A stretch of DNA of 23,377 nucleotides. Source: JABMRP01 sp964444795. GTDB lineage: Bacteria; Planctomycetota; Planctomycetia; Pirellulales; Thermoguttaceae. Position numbers and translations under genes: made by a program. Numbering within the stretch: the first letter of the stretch is position 1; each line of letters opens with the position of its first letter. Under the pieces are notes generated by a model that did not search any database, had not been told where the DNA came from, and saw only the letters and a program-made list of their open reading frames with translations. Positions 7,438-15,164 of this stretch are shown piece by piece. Location of the stretch: contig CAYUIQ010000144.1 in assembly GCA_964444795.1 (NCBI GenBank), forward strand, positions 1 to 23,377, read 5' to 3'.

Positions 7438-8466
7438 ATGACTACGGCCATCATGGACAGTCCAGCGTGTCCTCCTCCCTCCGGCGGCCTGCCGGTGCGG
7501 ATGCGCGTGCTCTATATCAGTTCGCCGCTGCGCACCGGCGGTTGGCTTGCCGAGGCCTTTGCCGCCGACAGCGCCTCGGCCGTTCGTCTGGACGAAGCGG
7601 TGGGCAGCGCGGCCGGTCTGGCCCGGCTTCGCGACGAAGTGTTCGACGCGGTGCTGATCAGCCACGACCCCGGGCAACTCGACGCGCTGGAACTGACCGA
7701 AGGCTACCGGGCCGGCGGCTCCGACGAGCCAGTCATCGTGTTGGGCGTGCAAAGCGAACAAGAGATGGCCGCCCTGTGCTACGAGGTCCGTGCCGACGCC
7801 TACGTGTGTGTCAATACGGCGACGACGCGCCAGTTGATTTGGGTTGTCGCCCGGTCGGTTGAGCGTCACCATTTGATCCGCGAGAATCGCCGCCTTTACC
7901 TGGCCGAGCAGCGACGCCTGCAACGCGAGCACGAGGAAGCCGAGCAACTGCTGCTGCAACAACGCTGCCTGATCGACGATCTGGAAGCCATGCGGCAAAC
8001 CGCTCGCGGTGAAGTCCCCCAGGATCCGACTTCCCCGGACCAGGCCTCCCCACGCGAGATCTCCGCGGCCGGCGTCTCCTCCGCCGATGGGCTCGCCCCG
8101 GACGAAGCCGATCGATCCATGCGGAATCAGCCGCCACCGGAATTGCCCGCCGAACTGGTCGCCCATTATCGCGAACTGTTGCGAACGTACGTGATCATGG
8201 GTTCGGGAAACTTGGGCTGCGAGATGGCCCGGCTGGCCGAACTACTGGCTACCGCCGGTGTCTCCGCCCGCCAGGCCATGCAACTTCACCTCCATGTGCT
8301 GGAGGAGTTGATCAACGGGCTGGGAACGCGCAGCACGCGGCACGTGATGACGCGAGCGGATCTCCTCGCTCTGGAGATTACCATCCATCTGGCCGAAGGC
8401 TATCGCCACCGCTACCAGGAGCGGAAGCACCCACCGATCCAGCAGATTCTCCCCGGGTTCGAGTGA
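7438..8466 (+). CDS. Degenerate receiver-like protein with coiled coil and helical C-terminal domain
   Basis: Predicted 342-aa cytoplasmic protein. The open frame reaches back to 6970, but that part is antisense to lpxD; the ATG at 7438 follows a promoter candidate, and 7453 or 7501 are alternatives. Residues about 22-140 follow the CheY-like pattern: RVLYISSPLR (strand 1), FDAVLISHDPGQLDALEL (strand 3), PVIVLGVQ (strand 4), RADAYVCVN (strand 5). The acidic pair after strand 1, the phosphorylated Asp, the switch Ser/Thr and the Lys appear replaced by Ser-Ser, Ser, Gly and Asn. A charged coiled coil follows (about 142-185, Glu/Arg/Gln-rich), then a Pro/Ser-rich linker and a helical domain of about 115 aa (LHLHVLEELINGLGTRSTRH) ending in HPPIQQILPGFE, which I do not recognise. 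It probably signals through protein contacts rather than phosphorylation. Confidence 0.75.
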   Translation: MTTAIMDSPACPPPSGGLPVRMRVLYISSPLRTGGWLAEAFAADSASAVRLDEAVGSAAGLARLRDEVFDAVLISHDPGQLDALELTEGYRAGGSDEPVIVLGVQSEQEMAALCYEVRADAYVCVNTATTRQLIWVVARSVERHHLIRENRRLYLAEQRRLQREHEEAEQLLLQQRCLIDDLEAMRQTARGEVPQDPTSPDQASPREISAAGVSSADGLAPDEADRSMRNQPPPELPAELVAHYRELLRTYVIMGSGNLGCEMARLAELLATAGVSARQAMQLHLHVLEELINGLGTRSTRHVMTRADLLALEITIHLAEGYRHRYQERKHPPIQQILPGFE

Positions 8467-8469
8467 ACG

Positions 8470-8856
8470 ATGAGCGACGCCACGACAACCCTGGCCCAAC
8501 TGCGCGGCGACGTGCGGCGCTTCGTGGATGAGCGCGATTGGCGGCAGTTCCACACACCGAAGAATCTGTCGATGGCGCTGGCCGTCGAGGCGGCCGAATT
8601 GATGGAGCATTTCCAGTGGCTCACGGCCGAGCAATCCCTCGCCGTGGCCGGCCGCCCACACTCGCTCGGCGCCGTGTCCGAAGAGATGGCCGACGTCTTC
8701 TGCTACCTCTTGGCGATGGCCAACGAACTGGGTATCGATCTGTCGGCCGCGCTGGCCGATAAGATGGTCAAGAACGAGAAGAAGTATCCGGCCGACCGGT
8801 ACCGAGGGCGCTACGGTCCGGAAGACCAGGGCCCGCAGCCGGGAATTCCCGGCTGA
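8470..8856 (+). CDS. MazG-like nucleotide pyrophosphohydrolase (dCTPase/RS21-C6 type)
   Basis: A 128-aa all-alpha NTP pyrophosphohydrolase, hydrolysing (d)NTPs to NMP and PPi with magnesium. The metal site reads as E40-A-A-E43 in VEAAELMEHFQW and E72-M-A-D75 in SEEMADVFCYL, then the family ending IDLSAALADKMVKNEKKYP. Length and motifs fit the single-domain dCTP pyrophosphatase-like group better than full-length two-domain MazG. The last 20 residues are poorly conserved and rich in Gly and Pro. It starts 3 nt after the receiver-like gene, so the two form an operon. A role in cleaning the nucleotide pool is the usual interpretation for the family. The stop codon lies inside a terminator-like palindrome. 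Confidence 0.88.
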   Translation: MSDATTTLAQLRGDVRRFVDERDWRQFHTPKNLSMALAVEAAELMEHFQWLTAEQSLAVAGRPHSLGAVSEEMADVFCYLLAMANELGIDLSAALADKMVKNEKKYPADRYRGRYGPEDQGPQPGIPG

Positions 8857-8864
8857 AACTTTTT
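8836..8864 (+). terminator. Intrinsic terminator overlapping the MazG-like stop codon
   Basis: 8836-8855 is a perfect 20-nt palindrome (8-bp stem with AATT loop), then AAAC and five T (8860-8864). The TGA at 8854-8856 is part of the 3' arm, so ribosomes finishing the gene would disturb folding. Confidence 0.6.
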
Positions 8865-8875
8865 CCTTGCCCCTC

Positions 8876-8904
8876 TTGTGAAGGGAGCGGCGGGCCGCTA
8901 GGCT
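8876..8904 (+). promoter_or_regulatory. Candidate promoter for the coiled-coil membrane protein gene
   Basis: TTGTGA (8876-8881, 4/6), a 17-nt spacer, TAGGCT (8899-8904, 3/6). It lies just after the terminator and about 90 nt before the ATG at 8995. Confidence 0.35.
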
Positions 8905-8994
8905 GGTCGTCGGCCCGTCGGGCGATTCCCGCCTGTCGGGGTTCCCTTGTCTCAACTCGTTTCACCAGTCTCTTTTTAATGGGAGAGTCAGATC

Positions 8995-9678
8995 ATGGCC
9001 GACGAAGTTCCCAGCGAACAACCGCAAGCGGAGGAAACCGTTGCACCAAAAGCCGGCCCAAGTGTCGGCGAGCGTTTCTCGGCAATCGCGTCCGGAGTTG
9101 CCAAGGTCAGTTGGTTCTCGTACCAGACCGGCCGTTGCATGCTCGTAACCGGTCTTCTGTTGGTCTTCTTCGCCAAAGGATGTGACTCGGTCGGCGAGCG
9201 TGGCGTCGAGCGAGCCGGGGCGAAGAGGGATTACTACCAGAACCAGTTCAGCGACGATTGGGACCAGCAGGAAATCGCCGCAGCCAAGAAAATCAAGGGG
9301 ATCGAGGAGGACATCGAAGCCGAGGAAGAGGAAGACGAAGTCGACGAGAAGAAGGTCGAAGGTCTCGAAGAGGATCTCGAAGAGAGCCAGGACGCGCAGA
9401 AGGACTTGGCCAAGAAACGTGCCAAAGCCGAGGAGGAGTACGAGATGGACGACGGCCTCGATCTTGACAACGCGGCCCGCGACGCGAGGAACATCCGTGC
9501 GATGGACGCCTGGTGGAGCGGCATGCTGTTTGTGATCGGCAGTCTCGTGCTGGTCTTCGGCCTGATCGTGGTCAGTTCGACCGGCAGCGATCAGGAGCGC
9601 AAGATCTGCTTGCTGATGCTGGTGATCATTGTCTTCAGCATCTACGTCGGTGGGATCAGCTTCACGGTTCCCCGGTAG
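8995..9678 (+). CDS. Membrane protein with acidic coiled coil
   Basis: A 227-aa protein of unknown function. Residues 1-35 are a soluble, Glu/Pro-rich head. One membrane segment is at about 47-61 (CMLVTGLLLVFFAKG), then a long Glu/Asp/Lys-rich region (about 75-155) predicted to be coiled coil (IEEDIEAEEEEDEVDEKKVE), then two more segments near 177-197 and 202-224. GGGAGAG precedes the start. Three segments imply that the head and the coiled coil lie on opposite sides of the membrane. I see no family motif. Codon use is like its neighbours, so no sign of recent transfer. Confidence 0.7.
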   Translation: MADEVPSEQPQAEETVAPKAGPSVGERFSAIASGVAKVSWFSYQTGRCMLVTGLLLVFFAKGCDSVGERGVERAGAKRDYYQNQFSDDWDQQEIAAAKKIKGIEEDIEAEEEEDEVDEKKVEGLEEDLEESQDAQKDLAKKRAKAEEEYEMDDGLDLDNAARDARNIRAMDAWWSGMLFVIGSLVLVFGLIVVSSTGSDQERKICLLMLVIIVFSIYVGGISFTVPR

Positions 9679-9701
9679 TCGCCCAACCGCGGATGCGTGA
9701 C

Positions 9702-9758
9702 CTTGCCCGGTATTGCCGCTGGAGGCCCTTTGGGACACCGGCGGTGGTGCCGGGCAAG
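9702..9758 (+). terminator. Large inverted repeat after the membrane protein gene
   Basis: CTTGCCCGG (9702-9710) pairs perfectly with CCGGGCAAG (9750-9758), with GC-rich inner sequence that can fold further. ATTCTTT follows, a weak T-rich tail. Plausible terminator of the gene ending at 9678. Confidence 0.45.
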
Positions 9759-9774
9759 ATTCTTTGGTACACAT

Positions 9775-9803
9775 TTGCCCCGCGGCACGGTACGCGTTAT
9801 GAT
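9775..9803 (+). promoter_or_regulatory. Candidate promoter for the DUF6263 gene run
   Basis: TTGCCC (9775-9780, 4/6), a 17-nt spacer, TATGAT (9798-9803, 5/6). It is the best -10 seen in the window and would drive a leader of about 100 nt into the run of four genes. Confidence 0.5.
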
Positions 9804-9818
9804 GCGGGGCGTTGCCGT

Positions 9819-9841
9819 GCCGGCACTCTTGCGGTGCCGGC
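9819..9841 (+). promoter_or_regulatory. Leader hairpin of the DUF6263 mRNA
   Basis: GCCGGCAC (9819-9826) pairs with GTGCCGGC (9834-9841), an 8-bp stem with a 7-nt loop, close behind the predicted transcription start. No known riboswitch pattern was recognised. Confidence 0.35.
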
Positions 9842-9910
9842 GACCTCGGGGGCTGCCGGCCGGGGGGGATTCAGAAACGTGACCCATTTTCCCACAGAAG
9901 GAGATTTCCC

Positions 9911-10876
9911 ATGACCAGCAGAACCCGCTTTCGGGCCGTCGTGGCCCTGTTGATTGCCGCGGGCGCGATTTGCGCCGCGGCCGGTGACGCCCGCGCGGAG
10001 GATAAGGTTTCCCTGCGGCTGAACCTGGCCGAAGGCAAAACGTACAACCTGAAGATGACCGCCCAGCAGAAAATCTCGCAGACGATCCAAGGCCGGAAGG
10101 TCGACATGGATCAAACGCTGGGGATGGGCTACTCGTTTGCCGTGACCGACGTCGATGCCAACGGCGCGATCTCGGCCAAGGTGACTTACGATTCGGTGCT
10201 CTTCCGCCAGAAAGGCCCCACGGGCACGGTCGAGTACGATTCGGCCCATCCGACGGCGACCGTCAATCCGATGGCCAAGGCGTTCGCGGCGCAATTGGGA
10301 CAGAGCTTCTCGCTGACCCTGACTCCCGAGGGTCGAATCACCAAGGTCGAAGGGGTCGACAAGTTGTTCGATCACGTGTTGCAGAGCATGGACATTCCGG
10401 CCGGTCCGCAGCGCGACGCGCTGGAAAACTCGCTCAAGCAGCAGTTCGGCGATCAGGCGATGCAGGACAGCATGGAGCAACTTACGGCCATCTATCCCGA
10501 CGAGCCCGTCGACATCGGCGATTCGTGGAACCGAAAGGTGACGATGTCCAAAGGGTTCCCCATGCAGTTGGAGAACACTTGGACGTTGAAATCCCGCAAG
10601 GACGGCCAGGCGACCATCGACGTGAAGTCGAAGATCAGTTCCAATGCCAACGCCGGTCCGATCAAGATGGGGCCGGTGAGCTTGAAGTACGACTTCAGCG
10701 GCCAGCAGCAGGGGCAGTTTGTCCTGGATGAAGCGACCGGATGGACGGTTAGCGCCAAGACCACCCAAAAGCTCACCGGGAAGGTCAACGTGACCGGCGC
10801 GCCGGGAATGCCGGCCGGTATGTCCTGGCCCATCACCATCGAGAGCACCATCACGCTGGAATCGCCCGGCGAATAG
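9911..10876 (+). CDS. Secreted DUF6263 family protein
   Basis: A 321-aa exported protein. The signal peptide (residues 1-29) has a hydrophobic core AVVALLIAAGAICAAA and a likely cut after ARA. The mature part opens SLRLNLAEGKTYNLKM and continues as a beta-rich protein with the phrases FSLTLTPEGRITKVEG, IYPDEPVDIGDSW and MQLENTWTLKS, the pattern I associate with DUF6263. The function of that family is unknown; the fold may resemble lipid- or ligand-binding beta structures. AAGGAGA at 9898-9904 sets the start. It leads a run of four genes with gaps of 18, 43 and 12 nt, all for exported proteins. Confidence 0.8.
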   Translation: MTSRTRFRAVVALLIAAGAICAAAGDARAEDKVSLRLNLAEGKTYNLKMTAQQKISQTIQGRKVDMDQTLGMGYSFAVTDVDANGAISAKVTYDSVLFRQKGPTGTVEYDSAHPTATVNPMAKAFAAQLGQSFSLTLTPEGRITKVEGVDKLFDHVLQSMDIPAGPQRDALENSLKQQFGDQAMQDSMEQLTAIYPDEPVDIGDSWNRKVTMSKGFPMQLENTWTLKSRKDGQATIDVKSKISSNANAGPIKMGPVSLKYDFSGQQQGQFVLDEATGWTVSAKTTQKLTGKVNVTGAPGMPAGMSWPITIESTITLESPGE

Positions 10877-10894
10877 AGCAACACGAGAACACCC

Positions 10895-11866
10895 ATGAAA
10901 CGCCGTCTCGCCACCGGTCTCCCATCTCTTGCAATCGGGATGCTCTTGCTTCAGGCGGTGCTCGCGGCCGCTGAATCGGACAACAACAGCGCCTACTTGC
11001 TGTCGTTCTTCAAGGGAAACGGCGAGGACGGCCTGCATCTGGCCTCCAGTACGGACGGCCTGAAATGGTCGGCCCTCAACGGCAACCGTTCGCTGCTGGC
11101 GCCTGAGGTCGGCCGTCACAAGCTGATGCGCGACCCGAGCATCGTCCGCGGCCCCGACGGCACCTTTCACATGGTCTGGACCACCTCGTGGACCGATAAC
11201 GTGATCGGCTACGCGCATTCGGAGGATCTGATCCACTGGTCCCCTCAGCGGACCATTGGTGTGATGACCCATGAACCGGGCTGCCGCAACTGCTGGGCAC
11301 CGGAAGTGTTTTACGACGCCCCGAGCCGCCGCTATGTGATCCTCTGGTCGACGACCATCCCCGGGCGTTTCCCCGATACGGCCGGATCCAGCGAGAGCAA
11401 GTATAACCATCGCATCTACGGCACCACGACGACCGACTTCAAGAAGTTCACTCCCACCCGGTTGTTCTTCGACCCGGGCTACAACGTGATCGACGGGTTT
11501 CTCGCCCGCGCCGGCCAGAAGTATCTGCTCTTCTACAAAGACGAGCGTCTGCACCCGACGCCTCGCAAGGTGATCCTCATGGCCACCGGCGACCGGCCGG
11601 ACGGGCCTTTCGACGTGCCGCCCGAGCCGATCACCCGGCAAGATTGGGTCGAGGGCCCCAGCGCCATCCAGGTGGGTGACACCTGGTTCGTCTACTTCGA
11701 CTGTTACCGCCGCCATCGCTACGGGGCGGTGACCTCCAAAGACCTAAAAACCTGGACCGACATCACCGAGCAGCTCAGTTTTCCCCCGGGCACCCGCCAC
11801 GGCACGGTCTTCAAGGTCCCGCCGGAAATTCTGAAGGGACTTCAGGCACTGGAGCCGGAGAACTGA
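10895..11866 (+). CDS. Secreted glycoside hydrolase family 43-like protein
   Basis: A 323-aa exported five-bladed propeller resembling GH43-type enzymes, which act on arabinose-, xylose- or galactose-containing glycans. The signal peptide spans about 1-26. Candidate catalytic residues in family order are Asp80 (MRDPSIV) as base, Asp200 (NVIDGF) as pKa modulator and Glu253 (WVEGPSAI) as acid. Blade phrases such as FHMVWTTSWTDNVIGYAHSEDLIHWS and WAPEVFYD recur in the family. The spacing looks right for an active enzyme, but related families GH62, GH117 and GH130-like proteins share the fold, so the substrate is unknown. It starts 18 nt after the DUF6263 gene. Confidence 0.78.
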   Translation: MKRRLATGLPSLAIGMLLLQAVLAAAESDNNSAYLLSFFKGNGEDGLHLASSTDGLKWSALNGNRSLLAPEVGRHKLMRDPSIVRGPDGTFHMVWTTSWTDNVIGYAHSEDLIHWSPQRTIGVMTHEPGCRNCWAPEVFYDAPSRRYVILWSTTIPGRFPDTAGSSESKYNHRIYGTTTTDFKKFTPTRLFFDPGYNVIDGFLARAGQKYLLFYKDERLHPTPRKVILMATGDRPDGPFDVPPEPITRQDWVEGPSAIQVGDTWFVYFDCYRRHRYGAVTSKDLKTWTDITEQLSFPPGTRHGTVFKVPPEILKGLQALEPEN

Positions 11867-11882
11867 CCGGTATCCTACCGCG

Positions 11883-11897
11883 TTCGATTGAATCGAA
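11883..11897 (+). promoter_or_regulatory. Small palindrome overlapping the DUF4091 ribosome site
   Basis: TTCGATT-G-AATCGAA, a perfect 7-bp inverted repeat. Its 3' edge runs into the AAAGGAG ribosome site (11896-11902) of the next gene, so it may modulate translation or bind a protein. The 1-nt centre suits a protein operator better than an RNA hairpin. Confidence 0.3.
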
Positions 11898-11909
11898 AGG
11901 AGCCGTTCG

Positions 11910-13628
11910 ATGTTCTTGTACCAGACGGGATTCTCGTGGCGTGTCGGACCACTACTGGTGGGTCTCTGGGCGATCACGGTCGCCGACTCCGCCCGAGCCG
12001 AGTTGCACGTCTGGACGACCGCGCATACGGTGCGCGTGCTTCGCGACGCGCCGCCCGGTGATTCGCTGGGCGTGGTCATGGCCGCCGCGGGGAACGAGTG
12101 GGAAAGCTTTCAGATCCTGCTGCGGTCCGACGCGGCGCTGCCGGGTATTAACATTGAGCCGGGCGATCTTCACGGACCCGGCGGGGCGACGATTCCGGCG
12201 GCCAGCGCGCGGCTCTTTCGCCAGCATCAACTCGAATTGACCGACGGCACCTATCGCAACGATCAGTTCATCCCGGGCTGGTATCCCGACCCGCTGATCC
12301 CGTTGCGCCACCCGCTATCTCGCAAACCGTTATCCGGCGCGCCGCTGCAAGCGGTTCCCTTCGACATGCCCGCCGGGCAAACGCACGGGTTCTGGATCGA
12401 CGTCCATGTATCGCCCGAAGCGGCCGCCGGGGTTTACCGGGGAACCTATCGCGTCGTGGCGCAGGGCGCCGAACCGGTCGAGATTCCCGTCGAGTTGACC
12501 GTCTGGGATTTCCGCCTGCCCCGGGTTTCCACGATGCGCACCGCGTTGGGCTCTCCCGCCGGACGCATGCGCGGTTACTATCGCCAGCGGGCGGCCGATG
12601 GAAAGGAGCCCGAGCCAGATGATTGGGCGGCCGTCGAGACGCAATGCGCCGACATGCTCAGCCGTCATCGCATCAACGCCACGCCCCCCTCGGGAAGCCT
12701 CGTACCGGCCGAACAGCCCGACGGTTCGTTTCGCATCCCGGCCGAACAGGTCGACGCGTTTCGCGAGTTCGTCGACCGCTATCACGTCAATGCGTTTTGC
12801 ATCCCCCACCCCCGCGTTGCCGTCGACGATCCGCACCAGCAGCGCGATCGATTACACCGGTGGCTGGCCGCGTGGGATCGGGCCGCCGAGCAACTCGACC
12901 GGTCCGGCGTGGTGTTTTATACCTACCTGAAGGACGAACCGAACGACGAGGAGGCTTACCGTTACGTGCAACGGTGGGGACGCGCCATCGTCGAAGCCCA
13001 GTCGGTGGTCAAGGTGCTGGTCGTCGAACAAACTTGGACGCAAGACGAGTCGTGGGGTGATCTGTACGGGGCGGTCGATATCTGGTGCCCGTTGTTTTCG
13101 CTATTCAAAGCGGAAAACGCCACGCGGCGGCAGGCGCTGGGCGAAACCGTTTGGACCTACACGGCTCTGTGCCAGCGCGAGAAAACGCCCTGGTGGCACA
13201 TCGACTATCCGCTGCTGCATTACCGCGTGCCGGCGTGGATCGCCTGGCGATATCGCATTCGCGGGCTGCTCTACTGGGGCGGCATGTCGTTCTGGAAACA
13301 GGTCGACGACCCGTGGACCGACCCCAAGACGCTCGACCGGCGCCAGGGCCGCAAGGACCCGCTATATAACGGCGAAGGCACGATCGTCTATCCCGGCCGC
13401 GCGGTCGGCTACGACGGCATCGCCCCGAGCCTGCGGCTGAAAGCCCTGCGCGACGCGATCGAGGATTACGAGTACCTGGCCATTCTCGAAGATCACGGCC
13501 AGACCGAGGCGGCCGAAAAGATCGTCCTCCCGCTTGCCGGTTCCTGGTATCAATGGGAGAGCGACCCGGCCGCGTACGAAAAGGCCCGGGCGGAGTTGGC
13601 GAGGTTAATTGAGGCAACGAAACCATAA
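11910..13628 (+). CDS. Secreted DUF4091 glycoside hydrolase-like protein
   Basis: A 572-aa exported protein. The signal peptide spans about 1-30 (cut after ARA). Residues about 31-200 form an N-terminal beta-sandwich (ELHVWTTAHTVRVLRD to EIPVELTVWDFRLP), and about 205-480 a TIM-barrel-like domain. YTYLKDEPNDEE puts Asp342/Glu343 in the position of the acidic pair often seen in such barrels. The C-terminal DUF4091 region has WAIWRYRIRG-like GLLYWGGMSFW, then GTIVYPG and SLRLKALRDAIEDYEYLAIL, its best-conserved block. The family is linked to glycan breakdown in many soil and marine bacteria, but the enzyme activity is not settled. AAAGGAG precedes the ATG. Its neighbours are a GH43-like protein and an M23 peptidase, which suggests a joint extracellular task. 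Confidence 0.82.
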   Translation: MFLYQTGFSWRVGPLLVGLWAITVADSARAELHVWTTAHTVRVLRDAPPGDSLGVVMAAAGNEWESFQILLRSDAALPGINIEPGDLHGPGGATIPAASARLFRQHQLELTDGTYRNDQFIPGWYPDPLIPLRHPLSRKPLSGAPLQAVPFDMPAGQTHGFWIDVHVSPEAAAGVYRGTYRVVAQGAEPVEIPVELTVWDFRLPRVSTMRTALGSPAGRMRGYYRQRAADGKEPEPDDWAAVETQCADMLSRHRINATPPSGSLVPAEQPDGSFRIPAEQVDAFREFVDRYHVNAFCIPHPRVAVDDPHQQRDRLHRWLAAWDRAAEQLDRSGVVFYTYLKDEPNDEEAYRYVQRWGRAIVEAQSVVKVLVVEQTWTQDESWGDLYGAVDIWCPLFSLFKAENATRRQALGETVWTYTALCQREKTPWWHIDYPLLHYRVPAWIAWRYRIRGLLYWGGMSFWKQVDDPWTDPKTLDRRQGRKDPLYNGEGTIVYPGRAVGYDGIAPSLRLKALRDAIEDYEYLAILEDHGQTEAAEKIVLPLAGSWYQWESDPAAYEKARAELARLIEATKP

Positions 13629-13640
13629 CGGGAGAGAAAC

Positions 13641-15128
13641 ATGCCGTATCGCTTGAACGTCACTCTGTTGGTGTTCGTGACGATGGTGTCGACTGCCCGT
13701 GCCGAACCGCCCGGACCGGCACTTACGCCGTTGGTGCGGGTGGTCGATCTCGATCGGGGCCAATCGCAGGAGGTTACGCTCTGTGACGGCCGAAAGGTCG
13801 ACGTCAAGCTGCTCGACTTGCGGGAAACGACCGGCGAGGTGCGCGGTGCCGTGCGCCGGGCGGAGGTCGAGGTCGAGGTCGATGGGAAGACGGTTCGCCT
13901 CGTGGCGGGCAATTATGAGTTGCCGAAGACCGTCGGAGGCGTGCGGATCGATTGCCCGATTACCGGGGGATACGTCAAGAATGCGGGCTCGGACTATTGG
14001 GGGCTGACCGCCGACGCCCGATTGCGGCTATGGCCGGCCGGTTCGCCGCTGGTTCGGCCCGGCACGTTCGTCTATCCGGTCCGCCAGCGATGGTTTGCCA
14101 GCGCCACGCAGATGGCCAACCAGCCGTGTTACGTCAACGCCTGCGAAGACCCCAAGGTACGGAAGATCTATTACCACTACGGGCTCGATTTCGGCGGCTG
14201 CGAGGGGATGACCGAGGTGGTCGCCGCCACCGACGGACTGGTCGTGTCGGTGGGCACGGAGAGACTGCCCGGCTTCGACGATACGCCGGTGAAGCCGCGG
14301 TACGACGTTGTTTACATTCTCGACGCCCGGGGTTGGTACTACCGCTACAGCCATCTCTTCTCGATCGACGAGACGGTGAAGCCGGGTCGGCGCATTCGCG
14401 CCGGCGATCCGATCGGCATCCTCGGCAAGGAAGGCGGCAGCGGCGGCTGGTCGCATCTGCATTTCGACATTCACTGTCGCATGCCCTCGGGGCTGTGGGG
14501 ATGTCAAGAGGCGTACTGTTTTGCCTGGGAAGCCCACCTGCGAGAACACGACCCGAAACTGGTCGCGGTGGCCCGACCGCACCACGTTATCTGGGCAGGC
14601 GGGAAGGTCACGCTCGATGCCACCCGGTCGTACAGCGCCGAAGGCAACATCACGGGCTACGGGTGGACATTCACCGACGGAACAACCGCCAACGGCGCCA
14701 AGATCGAGCGAACATACGCTCAGCCCGGCTATTACAGCGAGATCGTAAAGGTGACCGACGTCGGTAGCCGGATCGACTACGACTTCGCCATCGTCCACGT
14801 TCTGGACCGCGAGCAGCCCGATTCGATTCCCCCGACGATTCACGCCGTTTACCAGCCGACCCGCGACATCAAGGCCGGCGACGAAGTGACGTTCAAGGTT
14901 CGCACGTTCCGCACGACCGAAGGCCGCGAGAGTTGGAACTTCGGCGACGGCACCCCGGCCGTCACGACCCGTTCCGACGGCAACGTCCGCTCGTCGGCCA
15001 AAGACGGCTACGCCGCGGTCACACACCGCTACGCCAAGCCGGGCCACTACCTGGTGCGCGTCGAGCGAACCGACGACGAAGGCCGCCGGGCCGTGTGTCA
15101 CTTGCAGGTGCGAGTTGGGAGGGAATAG
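13641..15128 (+). CDS. Secreted M23 metallopeptidase with PKD-like domains
   Basis: A 495-aa exported protein. The signal peptide spans 1-21 (cut after ARA). An N-terminal beta domain (about 25-150) is followed by an M23/LytM-type peptidase. Its zinc ligands are His179 and Asp183 in HYGLD and His274 in HLH (272-274), with His272 as the likely catalytic residue. Family members cut peptidoglycan cross-links or Gly-rich peptides. Residues about 305-395 (GGKVTLDATRSYSAEG, ending YYSEIVKVTD) are PKD-like, and about 410-490 (GDEVTFKVRTF, SWNFGDG) a second PKD-like domain, both typical of binding modules. The catalytic set is complete, so it is probably active. GGGAGAGA precedes the start. Planctomycetes do have some peptidoglycan, so a wall target is possible, but a host-glycoprotein or prey target cannot be excluded. 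Confidence 0.85.
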   Translation: MPYRLNVTLLVFVTMVSTARAEPPGPALTPLVRVVDLDRGQSQEVTLCDGRKVDVKLLDLRETTGEVRGAVRRAEVEVEVDGKTVRLVAGNYELPKTVGGVRIDCPITGGYVKNAGSDYWGLTADARLRLWPAGSPLVRPGTFVYPVRQRWFASATQMANQPCYVNACEDPKVRKIYYHYGLDFGGCEGMTEVVAATDGLVVSVGTERLPGFDDTPVKPRYDVVYILDARGWYYRYSHLFSIDETVKPGRRIRAGDPIGILGKEGGSGGWSHLHFDIHCRMPSGLWGCQEAYCFAWEAHLREHDPKLVAVARPHHVIWAGGKVTLDATRSYSAEGNITGYGWTFTDGTTANGAKIERTYAQPGYYSEIVKVTDVGSRIDYDFAIVHVLDREQPDSIPPTIHAVYQPTRDIKAGDEVTFKVRTFRTTEGRESWNFGDGTPAVTTRSDGNVRSSAKDGYAAVTHRYAKPGHYLVRVERTDDEGRRAVCHLQVRVGRE

Positions 15129-15164
15129 CGATCGACCGGCGGCAAATCCGGCGAGCCGGGCCGC

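Noticed and set aside
9797..11716. 639-aa open frame on the minus strand opposite the DUF6263 and GH43-like genes
   Set aside because: It is antisense to two clear families with signal peptides and catalytic motifs, and its translation is rich in Arg, Gly and His as expected for the shadow of GC-rich coding DNA.
15129..15164. Bidirectional terminator in the 36-nt convergent gap
   Set aside because: Only a 5-bp stem can be drawn and there is no T-run on either strand.
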